In this document: piece by piece, positions 45,389-55,206 of the stretch | How the letters are laid out: every line of letters begins with the position of its first letter | Position numbering within the stretch: position 1 is the stretch's first letter | Assembly: GCF_025152745.1 (NCBI RefSeq) | Contig: NZ_CP104040.1 | Span: 1,364,001-1,428,000 of the forward strand | Origin: Rhizobium sp. WSM4643 | GTDB lineage: Bacteria > Pseudomonadota > Alphaproteobacteria > Rhizobiales > Rhizobiaceae | Direction of reading: 5' to 3' | Length of the DNA: 64,000 nucleotides | Program-made: the position numbers and the translations under genes | The notes under the pieces: generated by a model | The model's database searches: none | What the model was told of the DNA's origin: nothing | Seen by the model: only the letters and a program-made list of their open reading frames with translations

Positions 45389-47569
45389 ATGTCCGGCGTA
45401 GCTCGTGATCAGGATGTGGACATAGACCTTGGCCAGTTGGTCCGTGCGGTCTGGGCGCGCCGTCTGCGGATTCTGACAATCACCCTCGTGGGGGCGGGCG
45501 TCGCCTTTGCCGGCGCCAAGATCATGTCGCCGCAATATCGCAGCGAAACACGCATCCTCATCGAACCCCGTGCGCCGGCCTTCGCCAGCACGCAGCAGAT
45601 CAATGACGCCAGCGCCGGTCCGCTGATGGACGAACTGAACATCGCCAGCCAGGTGCAGCTTCTGCAATCGGCCGATCTCCTCAAGAAGGTCATCAACGAC
45701 CTGAAGCTTTATAACCTGCCGGAATTCGACGATGCCGCCAGCGGCTCGGCGATGAGCAGTATCCTGGTGAAGCTGCATCTGAAGAAGAACCCGCTGGAGA
45801 ACCCGCCGGAAGAGCGCGTCATCGACGCCTTCGTCGAACGCTTGCAGGTCTATCAGGTGCCGGGTTCGCGCGTCATCGGCATCAATTTCACCTCCAAGGA
45901 CCCGAAGCTCGCGGCCGCCATCCCGAATGCCATGGCGAATGTCTATCTTTCGACCCAAAGCGGCGCCAAGCTCGATTCCAACTCCGAGGCGACCCGCTGG
46001 CTGGAGCCGGAGATCGAGGGCTTGCGCCAGAAGGTCAGCGAAGCCGAGAAGAAGGTCGCCGAATATCGCACGTCGCACGGGCTGTTGCAGACGAACGGCA
46101 CGACCACTTTTCCGGCCCAACAATTGAACGATATCTCCGCCGAGCTGACCCGCGTGCGGGGCGATAAGGCCAATGCCGAGGCGCGGGCGCAGGCGGTGCG
46201 AAACGCACTGTCCTCGGGCGAGGCCTTCGATACGCTGCCCGACATCATGTCCTCACAGGCGATCCAGCGGCTGAAGGGCACGGAATCCGGCCTGCAGTCG
46301 CAGATCTCCGATCTGCAGACCAGCCTTCTCAACAACCATCCGCGGCTGAAAAGCCTGCGCGCTCAGCTCTCCGATATCCGCACCCAGATCCGCCAGGAGA
46401 CGCAGAAGATACTGGCGAGCATCGAGAATGAATCCAAGGTTGCGGATCTGAGGGCGAACGAACTGGAGCGCCAGTCCGACACTGCGCAAGCCAACAGCGC
46501 CCGTGCCGGCGAGGACGAGGTCGGCCTGAATGCGCTGGAGCGCGAGGCGAACGCCCAGCGCCAGTTGCTCGAAACCTATCTGGTGCGCTACCGTGAGGCC
46601 GCCTCCCGCGCCGACAGCAATTCGAGCCCGGCGGATGCCCGTATCGTTTCCAAGGCCATCGAGCCGGTCGATCCCTATTTCCCGAAAGTGGTGCCGATCG
46701 TCGTCGTCGCTGCCGTCGCGACGCTGATCATCAGCGCCATCGCCATCATGCTGTCCGAACTCTTCAGCGGCCGGGCACTCCGCCCGACAGATGCGGCTCC
46801 GGAGACAATCGAGGCAGAAGCGTTCGCCGAGGAGAAGCATGTGCCGCAGGCCGCTCCGACCGTCGCTGCCGCCAAAAAGCCCGTCCAGCCGAGCATGCTT
46901 GCCGTGGTCGCGGACGAAGAGGATGTGATCGAGCACGTGAAGGCCGCCGAGGACGAGCCAGAGGACGAGCCAGAGGACGAGAATGAATTCTCCGTCGCCT
47001 CAGTTGCAGACTATCTCACTGGCAGCCGCGCACCACTTGCTATCGCGATATCTCCGACCGGTGACAATGGCTCGGCGGCGACGGTTTCGCTGACCCGCAT
47101 GCTCGCCGACGCCGGCCGTCGCGTCATCCTGATCGACATGACCGGTTCCGGCTACCCCACAGAACTGATGGCCGAGGACCGGGCCGCTCTCGGTGTCACC
47201 GATCTGCTTTGCGGCGAGGCCGCCTTCGGCGATACGATCCACGGCGACCGCCTTTCCGATGCCCATCTCATCCCTCAAGGCCAGAGCGATGTGCGCCGCG
47301 CCATGCGCGGCGTCGACCGGCTGTCGTTGCTGCTCGATGCACTCGCCGCCGCCTATGACCTCGTGGTGGTCGAATGCGGTTCGGCCGATGTCGCCGGCGT
47401 CTCGCGGCTGACGCGCAGCCGGGACGTCGAGATCATCCTCTCGCTGCCTGAGGTCGAGGAAACCGTCTTTGTGGCTCTGATGACGGAATTCCAGGCTGCA
47501 GGCTATGAGCGCGTCGTGCTGATGTCCGGCGGCGAAGGGGCCGAGCAGACGCTCGGCCGGGCTGCTTGA
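45389..47569 (+). CDS. Wzz/GumC-type chain-length protein with degenerate tyrosine-kinase domain
   Basis: A 726-residue inner-membrane protein. The Wzz domain begins IDLGQLVRAVWARRLRILTI with its first membrane helix near residues 25-50. A long coiled coil covers about residues 200-400 (EIEGLRQKVSEAEKKVAEYR). The second helix follows VDPYFPKVVPIVVVAAVATL near residue 430. After an acidic linker, the C-terminal domain starts near residue 547 and resembles a bacterial tyrosine kinase. Its Walker A place reads SPTGDNGSAATV, without the usual G-K-S/T lysine, so kinase activity is doubtful. There is no Tyr-rich tail. It corresponds to UppB by gene order. Confidence 0.88.
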   Translation: MSGVARDQDVDIDLGQLVRAVWARRLRILTITLVGAGVAFAGAKIMSPQYRSETRILIEPRAPAFASTQQINDASAGPLMDELNIASQVQLLQSADLLKKVINDLKLYNLPEFDDAASGSAMSSILVKLHLKKNPLENPPEERVIDAFVERLQVYQVPGSRVIGINFTSKDPKLAAAIPNAMANVYLSTQSGAKLDSNSEATRWLEPEIEGLRQKVSEAEKKVAEYRTSHGLLQTNGTTTFPAQQLNDISAELTRVRGDKANAEARAQAVRNALSSGEAFDTLPDIMSSQAIQRLKGTESGLQSQISDLQTSLLNNHPRLKSLRAQLSDIRTQIRQETQKILASIENESKVADLRANELERQSDTAQANSARAGEDEVGLNALEREANAQRQLLETYLVRYREAASRADSNSSPADARIVSKAIEPVDPYFPKVVPIVVVAAVATLIISAIAIMLSELFSGRALRPTDAAPETIEAEAFAEEKHVPQAAPTVAAAKKPVQPSMLAVVADEEDVIEHVKAAEDEPEDEPEDENEFSVASVADYLTGSRAPLAIAISPTGDNGSAATVSLTRMLADAGRRVILIDMTGSGYPTELMAEDRAALGVTDLLCGEAAFGDTIHGDRLSDAHLIPQGQSDVRRAMRGVDRLSLLLDALAAAYDLVVVECGSADVAGVSRLTRSRDVEIILSLPEVEETVFVALMTEFQAAGYERVVLMSGGEGAEQTLGRAA

Positions 47570-47573
47570 ACGG

Positions 47574-48812
47574 TTAGCCGATCCGTGCCCGAATGCCTTG
47601 GGCGAATTTATAGAGCTTCGGGCGCGCCTTGATGTGTGCCTTGCCGCGGGTGACGATCCGGTGTGCGGCGCCGGCGATCACACCGAACGGCGAAACCGGC
47701 AGCACCACGTCGTAGTGTGCGGTCTCGACCGGCGCCCAGGAACGCTTGTAGGTCTGGTCGCCGAGGCCGAAATCGAACAGCGCCACACCCTTGCCATGCA
47801 ATCCCGAGATAGTCTGCCAATAGAGGAATTCGCCGGGGCTCGTATCCGGCACGAGCTCTTCATCGATCGCCCCGAACTGGCAGATGATGTGGTCACCCTT
47901 GCGCGAAATGCCTGAAATCGCGGCGATCTTACCCTCAAGCTCGCCCTTGAGCCGGAGCATATGCATCTGCAGCCCGAAGTACTGCCTGGTGTCATCCCGC
48001 TTGTCGATGAGACCGTGTAGGAAGGCCTGCGTTTTCCTTTCGGCGAAGACGTCGGGAAGGCCGAGGCTGGCGAAGCGGGCGCTCTTCAGCCGGAAGAAGA
48101 TATCGAGCAGGCTATGCTGTTCTTCTGGTGTCTCGGGAATGACGTATTCGAACCCGCCGGCCGCCTCGAAGCGCTTCGACTGAACGCGGAATTTCTTGCG
48201 CCGGTTCTTGGCATTGAGTTGCTTCAGCGTGTCCTCGAAAGCGGGAAGGAACGGCAGCTGATAGGCGTGATTCTGGTTGTGCACCATCGGCAGCCCCGCG
48301 AGCGGGCTCTCGCGCCCGCGCCATTCCACCGGAATGTTCTGCAGCAGCAGGAGATCGGCGCGGCCCTTCAGTGCACGCTGGAGCTGGCCGGCGAACTCAT
48401 GGGAGTCGATGGTTCTGCCGGCTTCGGCAAAGCTTTCTGCGAACAGGCCGGTATTGATATTGCTGTGATCGGCGGCGATGAATTTCGCTGTCGTGAGCCC
48501 GCGAGACTTGACGATCTCGACCGGCAGAATGAAGGCAGTCTGGCCGGCGTGGACGCCTTTGAGGATCGCAAGCGGCCGCTGGAAAGCGCTCACCCAGGCG
48601 GCGCACCAGTCGTAGCTCTGATGGAGTGATTGGAGATTGTCGCGCTCCAGCGCCCGCCATTCATCCTCAAGCAGCGGCATCGTGTCGAAGACTTCGATGT
48701 TGATTTCAGCCATGGCGAGTTTCATGCTCAGCTGGCGCAGGCGCGAAATGGCCATGTCGGCCAGCGCCTTGTCGGATGGCTGTTCATGGACGTCGAGCTT
48801 TTGCGTCTGCAC
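47574..48812 (-). CDS. CelD/BcsL-like GNAT acetyltransferase (UppA-like)
   Basis: A 412-residue protein of the Acetyltransf_6 (CelD-like) class linked to cellulose and exopolysaccharide clusters. It has EDEWRALERDNLQSLHQSYDW near residue 52, the NRRKKFRVQSKRFEAAGGFE strand/helix near residue 200, and the fold's core with GEFLYWQTISGLHGKGVALFDFGLGDQTYKRSW near residue 335. It probably acylates the polysaccharide or its precursor. It is convergent with the Wzz-like gene, four bases apart. An internal ATG thirty codons in (MKLAMAEINIEVF) is a possible alternative start. Confidence 0.82.
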   Translation of the reverse strand: MQTQKLDVHEQPSDKALADMAISRLRQLSMKLAMAEINIEVFDTMPLLEDEWRALERDNLQSLHQSYDWCAAWVSAFQRPLAILKGVHAGQTAFILPVEIVKSRGLTTAKFIAADHSNINTGLFAESFAEAGRTIDSHEFAGQLQRALKGRADLLLLQNIPVEWRGRESPLAGLPMVHNQNHAYQLPFLPAFEDTLKQLNAKNRRKKFRVQSKRFEAAGGFEYVIPETPEEQHSLLDIFFRLKSARFASLGLPDVFAERKTQAFLHGLIDKRDDTRQYFGLQMHMLRLKGELEGKIAAISGISRKGDHIICQFGAIDEELVPDTSPGEFLYWQTISGLHGKGVALFDFGLGDQTYKRSWAPVETAHYDVVLPVSPFGVIAGAAHRIVTRGKAHIKARPKLYKFAQGIRARIG

Positions 48813-48931
48813 GGTTTTCTCCGGTCAAGAATGCTGAACGGGAAGGTAGATACGGCAGACGTATATTTGGTTTAACCGCACGCGATGGGCGAGGTTTTCC
48901 GCAGATCACGGTTATTCGGCCGTTAATGCCC

Positions 48932-49038
48932 CTGAAGTATGCGCGCAAAAGCGTGCAGCGGTTTTTGCGACAACGACATGCGTAAAAGCAAAGACCTGAA
49001 GCGCAACAAGCGAATCTGAAAGATCGCGACGCGCTTTA
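48932..49038. repeat. Intergenic repeat element, copy 2 (RIME-like)
   Basis: A close copy of 18095-18200 in the same orientation. Shared stretches include ACGACATGCGTAAAA, CAAAGACCT and GCGAATCTGAAAGATCGCGA followed by CGCGCTTTA. It sits just before the end of the DUF2842 gene on the other strand. Confidence 0.8.
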
Positions 49039-49245
49039 GCGCAGCGGGGGGCCGGCCATCCATTTGATGATCACCATCGCCGGCAACACCCATAGCAGTC
49101 CGGTGAGCAGGAAGTAGAGGAGATGTCCCCACCACGGCGCGCTGCCGAGCGTTGCCACCGCGATCGTATTCGCCACCAGCGCATAGACGAGCACGAGCAC
49201 GATGATGAGGATCGTGCCGATGAATTTGCGGAGGCGGACGGGCAT
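49036..49245 (-). CDS. DUF2842 membrane protein
   Basis: A 69-residue protein with two membrane helices: [20 protein letters not shown] and [20 protein letters not shown], followed by the conserved WMAGPP end. This is the DUF2842 pattern found next to ctaA in rhizobia. Function unknown. It is divergent from ctaA. Confidence 0.88.
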   Translation of the reverse strand: MPVRLRKFIGTILIIVLVLVYALVANTIAVATLGSAPWWGHLLYFLLTGLLWVLPAMVIIKWMAGPPLR

Positions 49246-49360
49246 CGGTTATCTCTCGGCATGGACGGGTCGAACCGGCGCGACGGCATGCCGCAAAGGT
49301 TCGGGGCTTGTTTTGCATGAGCCGGTGGGGCAAATCAACTGCCGGATAGAAGGAGACATC

Positions 49361-50464
49361 ATGGCCGTCGCAAACCTGACCACGGAACAGGCGATCCTGA
49401 GCGAAGTGCGCAAGCAGAACCGCGACCGCCGCGCCTTGCGCCTCTGGCTCGGTTTCGTGATTTTGGCGCTGTTCTGTCTCGTGCTCGTCGGCGGTGCCAC
49501 GCGGCTGACCAATTCCGGCCTGTCGATCACGGAATGGAAGCCGATCCACGGCGTCATCCCGCCGCTGTCGGCTGCCGAATGGGAGGAGGAATTCCGTCTC
49601 TACCAGCGCATTCCTGAATTTCAGCAGCTGAACAACTCCATGACTGTCGATGAGTTCAAAGGCATCTTCTGGTGGGAATGGGCGCACCGGCTGATCGCCC
49701 GCGGTATCGGCGTGATCTTCGCGCTGCCGCTCATCTATTTCTGGCTGACGGGGCGGATCGAAAAACGTCTGCGCTGGCCGCTCGTCGGCATCCTGGCACT
49801 CGGCGGCCTGCAGGGTTTTATCGGTTGGTGGATGGTGTCCTCGGGCCTGTCCGTCCGCACCGACGTCAGCCAGTACAGGCTGGCGACGCATCTCGTCATG
49901 GCCTGCCTGATCTTTGCCGGCTGCATGTGGATCATGCGTGGTCTCTCCAGACATTCCGACGATCCGGCGCCGACACGAAGCTCGCGCGGTTTTGCCGCCG
50001 CGATCGCCATTTTTGCGCTGTTCCAGATCTATCTCGGCGCGCTGGTGGCGGGCCTCGACGCCGGTTTTTCCTACAATACCTGGCCGCTGATGGATGGCGC
50101 CGTCATTCCCTCCGATCTGCTGATCCAGCAGCCCTTCTGGATCAATGCCTTCGAGAACCCGAAGACGGTGCAGTTCATCCACCGCATCGGCGCCTATACG
50201 CTGTTCGCACTGACGCTGATCAACATGGTAATCGCCCTTCGCGCAGCACCTTGGACCACCCATGCACGTCGCGCCGTCCTGCTCTTCGTGCTGGTGACGC
50301 TGCAGGCAGCGATCGGCATCGCGACGCTGCTGATGCAGGTGCCGCTTCACTGGGGCCTGCTGCACCAGGCCGGTGCGCTTGTGGTTTTCGGCTTCGCCGT
50401 CGCCAACTGGCGCGGCTTTTACGGCGAATATCCGCATGGAACGATGATCGCCGAACGCGACTGA
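49361..50464 (+). CDS. ctaA: Heme A synthase (CtaA/COX15)
   Basis: Converts heme O to heme A for cytochrome c oxidase. The 367-residue protein has eight predicted helices. Conserved blocks are [20 protein letters not shown] near residue 42, with [14 protein letters not shown] (heme-ligand His) near residue 105, [13 protein letters not shown] near residue 172, and [11 protein letters not shown] and [12 protein letters not shown] with the other two His ligands. This is the alphaproteobacterial type-2 form. The ATG at 49361 follows GAAGGAGAC; an in-frame ATG at 49202 is rejected. Confidence 0.96.
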   Translation: MAVANLTTEQAILSEVRKQNRDRRALRLWLGFVILALFCLVLVGGATRLTNSGLSITEWKPIHGVIPPLSAAEWEEEFRLYQRIPEFQQLNNSMTVDEFKGIFWWEWAHRLIARGIGVIFALPLIYFWLTGRIEKRLRWPLVGILALGGLQGFIGWWMVSSGLSVRTDVSQYRLATHLVMACLIFAGCMWIMRGLSRHSDDPAPTRSSRGFAAAIAIFALFQIYLGALVAGLDAGFSYNTWPLMDGAVIPSDLLIQQPFWINAFENPKTVQFIHRIGAYTLFALTLINMVIALRAAPWTTHARRAVLLFVLVTLQAAIGIATLLMQVPLHWGLLHQAGALVVFGFAVANWRGFYGEYPHGTMIAERD

Positions 50465-50489
50465 AGCGAGCGGCGTTCTCGGGGCGGAT

Positions 50490-51281
50490 CTACCGCAGCA
50501 CGCCGTCGAGCAGCGGCATGCCGATGATCGCGGCGGCGGCGATCAGGATGTAGCAGGCGATGCGGAAGGTCTGCTCCTCGGCAAGCCCGAACAGTTTCGA
50601 GCCGCCGTAAAGCCCGACCGCATAACTCGGCAGGATGACGGCGGTGAGCGCAAAGACGGCAGGTACGAACAGTCCGCCGACATAATAGCTGATGGCGCTG
50701 AAAACGGACGAGATCGAGAAGTAGAGCACGACATTCGCCCTGACGCGGGTAAAGTCGCTTTTGCCGCCGAGCCAATAGGCGACGACCGGCGGTCCGCCGA
50801 GCTGCGCGGTGCCGCTGAAAAGCCCGGCGATCAGGCCGATGCCGCAGGTCAGCGGCGCGGACGCCTCCCCGTGATAGCGCCATCCCGATACCAGTAGCGC
50901 AAGCAGGCAGATGGCTATGATCGTGATACTCCAGCGCAAGAGCAGCGGGTCGAGCAACGCCAGTATCGCCGTGCCGGCCGGCACGCCGAGGGCGGCCCCC
51001 GCCGCCATGACGAAGACCTCGGGTCGGTTGGCGCCGCGCCAGGCGGAAGGGATCATCCCAAGCGCCGCAATGCCGTCGATGACGAGCAGGATCGGCGAGA
51101 TCAGCTTCGGCCCAACGATCGCGCCACCGAGCGGAATGAAGATCAATGCGGCGCCGAAGCCCGAAAAGCCGCGGGCAAGCCCGGCGATGAAGGCAAACGC
51201 CATCAGCGCATAGATGCCATGATCGAGCAGGGCGGTGGCAAACCATGCGCCTACGCCAGCGATAAGCGCATCGAGCGTCAT
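50490..51281 (-). CDS. TauE/SafE-family sulfite/organosulfur exporter
   Basis: A 263-residue membrane protein with about eight helices. The first half has LARGFSGFGAALIFIPLGGA near residue 36, and the second half has GLIAGLFSGTAQLGGPPVVAY near residue 153, the two repeated TauE motifs. It probably exports sulfite, sulfoacetate or a related anion. It is convergent with ctaA and has no metabolic partner gene. Confidence 0.9.
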   Translation of the reverse strand: MTLDALIAGVGAWFATALLDHGIYALMAFAFIAGLARGFSGFGAALIFIPLGGAIVGPKLISPILLVIDGIAALGMIPSAWRGANRPEVFVMAAGAALGVPAGTAILALLDPLLLRWSITIIAICLLALLVSGWRYHGEASAPLTCGIGLIAGLFSGTAQLGGPPVVAYWLGGKSDFTRVRANVVLYFSISSVFSAISYYVGGLFVPAVFALTAVILPSYAVGLYGGSKLFGLAEEQTFRIACYILIAAAAIIGMPLLDGVLR

Positions 51282-51464
51282 GACGTCAGGCTCCGTGATT
51301 CGGGATTGGTAGCGAGGAAGGGTCCGGTTTCATAACCCAATCGTCATCGATGATCGAGCGCGAAAGCGATGCTGCGACCGCCGATGCGAGCGGCCGCGGG
51401 AAAGGTCATGATGAAGAAATCGACACAAAGCTCGAGCGGCATCCATGTCGCCGCCGATCGCGCA

Positions 51465-52397
51465 TTACGAGGCGAGCATCAGGTCCATGTTCTGCACAGC
51501 AGCGCCCGAGGCACCCTTGCCGAGATTGTCGAGCAGCGCCACGAGGTTCACCTGCGAAGCACCTGGCGTACCGAAGACGAAGAGCTTCATCGTGTCCTTG
51601 CCTTCGAGCTCGACGGCGTTGACCCGGGGCAGGGCCTTGCTTTCGGCCAGCGGCACGACACTGACGATATCCTGGCCGGCATAATGGGCGACGAGTGCGG
51701 TATGAATGCTCTCCATCGTCGTGCCCTCGGCGAGATCGTCGAGATGCAGCGGCACCTGCACGATCATGCCCTGGGCGAACTTGCCGACCGACGGCGAGAA
51801 GATCGGTGCGCGATCGAGCAAGCCGTGCACGGTCATCTCGGGCACGTGTTTATGGGTGAGCGGCAGGCCGTAGAGGAAATGCGGCGCGGTGATCGCATCC
51901 GGGTGATCCGGGTTTTCCATCTGCGCGATCATCTGCTTGCCGCCGCCGGTATAGCCCGAAACCGCGTTGACCGTAACCGGATAGCCGTCCGGCAGAATGC
52001 CGGCGGCGCGCAGCGGCCGAATGAGGCCGATCGCTCCGGTGGGATAACAGCCGGGATTGGCGACGAAACGGGCGGCTCTGATTCTGTCGGCCTGTGCGCC
52101 GTCCATTTCGGCAAAGCCATAGGCCCAGCCGGGATTGACGCGAAAGGCGGTCGAGGTGTCGATGACGCGCACATTGTTGTTGGCCGAAACCATCTGCACG
52201 GCTTCCTTCGACGCGTCGTCGGGCAGGCAGAGGATGGCGATATCGGCGCTGTTCAGCATGTCCTCGCGCATCGCGGCGTTGCGCCGCTCTGCTTCGGGAA
52301 TTGACAGAAGCTCGACATCGCGGCGGCCGGCCATACGGGTGCGGATCTGCAGACCCGTCGTGCCGTGTTCGCCGTCGATGAAGATTTTCGGTGCCAT
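51465..52397 (-). CDS. argC: N-acetyl-gamma-glutamyl-phosphate reductase
   Basis: Third step of arginine synthesis. The 310-residue protein is the short type-2 Arg[21 protein letters not shown] at the start (NADP site), and the catalytic Cys in [19 protein letters not shown] near residue 116. [14 protein letters not shown] near residue 146 and [17 protein letters not shown] follow, with the His typical of the family. It lies 60 bases downstream of speB on the same strand, so the two genes of arginine/agmatine metabolism may be cotranscribed. Confidence 0.95.
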   Translation of the reverse strand: MAPKIFIDGEHGTTGLQIRTRMAGRRDVELLSIPEAERRNAAMREDMLNSADIAILCLPDDASKEAVQMVSANNNVRVIDTSTAFRVNPGWAYGFAEMDGAQADRIRAARFVANPGCYPTGAIGLIRPLRAAGILPDGYPVTVNAVSGYTGGGKQMIAQMENPDHPDAITAPHFLYGLPLTHKHVPEMTVHGLLDRAPIFSPSVGKFAQGMIVQVPLHLDDLAEGTTMESIHTALVAHYAGQDIVSVVPLAESKALPRVNAVELEGKDTMKLFVFGTPGASQVNLVALLDNLGKGASGAAVQNMDLMLAS

Positions 52398-52457
52398 GTT
52401 AAACCTGCGCTTTCAATGGGTTCTGAAGGTTTCCGGATTCAGTTTGAGGATGATAAG

Positions 52458-53420
52458 TCAGCCTTGTGACACGGCGATGGCGCGTCGCTCGGCATGAAGC
52501 CCCAGCATATACATCGCCACCGTTGCCCCCGCAATGGCGGTAATATCGGCATGATCATAGGGCGGCGACACCTCGACGACATCGGCGCCGCGGATATCGA
52601 GCTGGTGCAGACGCTGCAGCACCGAGAGGATCTTGGCGCTCGACGGCCCGCCTGAAACCGGCGTGCCGGTGCCCGGCGCAAAGGCAGGATCGAGGCAATC
52701 GATATCGAAGGTGAGATAGGCCGGCGCCCCCCGCGTATGGGAGATGATCGCCGAGGCGATATCGCTGGCGCTCATCTCCTCGACCTGATGACCGTAGAGA
52801 ATATTGACGCCGCAATCCTCAGGCGCGTGGGTGCGGATGCCGATCTGAATGGAGCGGTCGGGATCGATGATGCCTTCGCGGGCGGCCCGCGCCACGAAAG
52901 AGCCATGGTCGATGCGCCGTTCCTCGTCGAACCAGGTGTCCTGATGCGCGTCGAACTGCACGAGCGCCAGCGGCCCATGTTTTGCTACATGGGCTTTCAG
53001 CAGCGGCCAGGTGACGTAATGATCGCCGCCGAGCGTCAGCAGGAAGGCGCCGCTGTCGAGGATGACATTTGCCTGGCGTTCGATAGCGGCTGGCGTGTCT
53101 TGATGATTGCCATAATCGAGCAGGCAGTCGCCATAGTCGATCACGGCCATTTCGGCGAAGAGGTCGCGGTTGAAGGGATATTGCGCATCATTGTCGAAGA
53201 TCGCCGAGGCGCGCCGGATCGCCTGCGGCCCGAAACGTGTGCCCGGCCTGTTCGATGTCGCGGCATCGAAGGGAATGCCCCAGACGGCGACGTCGACGCC
53301 GGCGAGCTCCTTGGTGAAGCGGCGGCGCATGAAGGACAGCGCGCCGGCAAAGGTCGGGTCGCTGGCAGCGGAGGTGAGGCTGGTCGCCGTGAAGGCGTGG
53401 TCAATCGATCTGTTCGCCAA
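52458..53420 (-). CDS. speB: Agmatinase / ureohydrolase
   Basis: A manganese-dependent ureohydrolase, by family most likely splitting agmatine to putrescine and urea. The 320-residue protein carries the metal ligands in LLTLGGDHYVTWPLL near residue 145, LVQFDAHQDTWFDE near residue 167, and YLTFDIDCLDPAFAPGTGTP near residue 246. The TTG at 53420 has AAGGAG six bases upstream; the longer in-frame ATG at 53450 has no site. Guanidinobutyrase and related enzymes share these motifs, so the substrate is not certain. Confidence 0.88.
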   Translation of the reverse strand: MANRSIDHAFTATSLTSAASDPTFAGALSFMRRRFTKELAGVDVAVWGIPFDAATSNRPGTRFGPQAIRRASAIFDNDAQYPFNRDLFAEMAVIDYGDCLLDYGNHQDTPAAIERQANVILDSGAFLLTLGGDHYVTWPLLKAHVAKHGPLALVQFDAHQDTWFDEERRIDHGSFVARAAREGIIDPDRSIQIGIRTHAPEDCGVNILYGHQVEEMSASDIASAIISHTRGAPAYLTFDIDCLDPAFAPGTGTPVSGGPSSAKILSVLQRLHQLDIRGADVVEVSPPYDHADITAIAGATVAMYMLGLHAERRAIAVSQG

Positions 53421-53641
53421 GTCATGCTCCTTTTTCGGCCGCAAAACCATAGTCGCGTTCGATGCGGACTCTGCATTGCAGGATTGCCGTTCGACGCGAG
53501 GTGTCGGCGGCGGGTCTCTCGCGAAGGAATTGGCCGATCCTCTGCGCGCAGAAAGGGGTAGGCGAGGTGCGGACGGATTTCAAGCAATCGTTCGGACGAC
53601 GGCCGCTCGTGATCGTCGAGCGACCGTCATTCGCCCGCTGC

Positions 53642-54829
53642 CTATCGGGCCGGCTCCCACAGGCACCACAATCCAGCCAGCGTCGTCAGCGCGGTCGCTG
53701 AGATATAGCCCGCGAGCGGCCAGGCATTGTCGCCGCCGAGCAGAATCACAAAGAAGGTTCCGGCAAAGCCGACGATGATGCTCTGGACGCAGAAATAGAA
53801 CGCGACCGCCGTTCCCGCCGTGTCGCCAAAGGCGGCGAGCGCGCCGTTGGCCGTGACCGCCGTTGCAAGGACGATGCCGATTGCGATGATCCACATCGGC
53901 ACGACGAAGCTGACCAGGGAAGGCTGCAGAAACAACTCTCCGAAGACAAGCAGCGCGGCGCCGAGAAGCAGCACTGCCATGCCTCTGGCAAGGCTGCCTG
54001 CAATGCCTCAGCGCATCACGAAGCCTTTGGCGAAACGCGCCATCACGATCATCACCAGCGCCACCGTAGCAAAGACGAAGCTGAAGCCGATGCCGGAGAA
54101 GCCGGCTTCGTCGATCAAGATACGAGGTGCCGTCGAGAAGAAGACGAAGAAGGCGCCCATCGCCGTGCTGAAGCCGCCCGTATAAACCCAGAAGGGAAGG
54201 CTTGTAAGGATCGGGCGGACATCGATCTTCGCGGTAACGGCAGGGCGGGTTTCGTGCCACCGCATGCTGGCGTTGAAAAGCGCGGTGATGGAAAGGAGAC
54301 CGATGACGAGGAAGATGGCGCGCCAGCCGAAGCGATCCGATATCAGAGCTCCAGCGATCGGACCCAATGCGGGCACGAACGAGAGAATGGAGCCGAGAAG
54401 GCTATAGATCGTGCTGCTTTCGGGACGCCCGCCGTAGACGTCACGCACAGTTGCGAAAGTTGCGACGAGGGTCGCCGACGCGCCGACTGCCTGCAGCAAT
54501 CTCAAGACCACGAAGAGCGGCGCCGACGAGGAGCCAGCAAGCAGAAAGGATGAAGCGGCAAAGAGTGCAGCACCTCCAAGCAGGACAGGCCGTCGTCCGA
54601 TAATATCGGAAATTGGGCCGAAGACGATCTGGCCGACACCGAGCACGATCATGTAGAGGCTGAGGGTCAGTTGGATGATGGCCGGCGAAGTGCCGAGTTT
54701 CTCCGGCATCATCGGCACGATCGGCAGATAGATATCCATGGCGAACGAGGCCAGGATGTCGAACGGTGCCATCAGCAGCAAGGCTGCCGGCAGGGAATAG
54801 GTCCAGTGCTGGATTTTGGGATAAGACAT
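53642..54829 (-). pseudogene. Bcr/CflA-type drug-efflux MFS transporter with in-frame stop codon
   Basis: 395 codons of a 12-helix MFS transporter. The first part shows MDIYLPIVPMMPEKLGTSPAIIQLTLSLYM split over two motifs and GPISDIIGRRPVLLGG near residue 75, the MFS signature. TGA at 54008-54010 (codon 274) stops it after VMR. The same frame continues GIAGSLARGMAVLLLGAALL through the remaining helices to 53642. No frameshift is needed: a single TGG-to-TGA change would explain it. A Bcr/CflA protein of this length is usual. The ATG at 54829 is preferred to a TTG at 54847. Confidence 0.85.
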
Positions 54830-54905
54830 GGGAAAGAACCCGCTCAAATGATTTCATTCGGCGGCGATCTGTCTCTTCATCGGTATCGGGATTGACCGGA
54901 CAGAC

Positions 54906-54935
54906 GCCGCAACAACAGGACAAAGTTGTTGCGGC
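54906..54935. promoter_or_regulatory. Perfect inverted repeat upstream of the efflux gene
   Basis: GCCGCAACAAC and GTTGTTGCGGC form an 11-base perfect inverted repeat around an 8-base centre, 77 bases before the efflux gene start. There is no T-run. It looks like an operator for a TetR- or MarR-type regulator, though none is encoded nearby. Confidence 0.55.
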
Positions 54936-55206
54936 CTATTTGTCTGCGGACTTGGTTGTTCCCATCATGCGCCCCTGACTGCGGCTCCGCTCATTCCCGA
55001 AGCGCTTTCCATCTGATTAGCAATGTAGCTGGGGTTCGGCAACAGTGCCTCTTCCTCTTGCGCGGCAATCTGGTGAAATCAGTGGTTTAGTCGAAATTTT
55101 TCTAAAAGTTATACTTGTATAAAATTCCGCGACTGCCTATGCGAGGTGGGGTTGCAGATTCGCTCCTTATAGCCGGCAAGAACATTATACTTTTGGGAAT
55201 ATTTAA
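54936..55206. other. Promoter region of the acyltransferase gene
   Basis: About 270 bases without a gene. The part 55090-55206 is AT-rich (AAATTTTTCTAAAAGTTAT, TTGTATAAAATTCC) compared with its surroundings, which suits the promoter of the acyltransferase gene. No ribosomal RNA, tRNA or repeat was seen. Confidence 0.45.

Noticed and set aside
53642..54829. Frameshift in the efflux gene
   Set aside because: The two open parts are in the same frame, so a nonsense codon explains the break.
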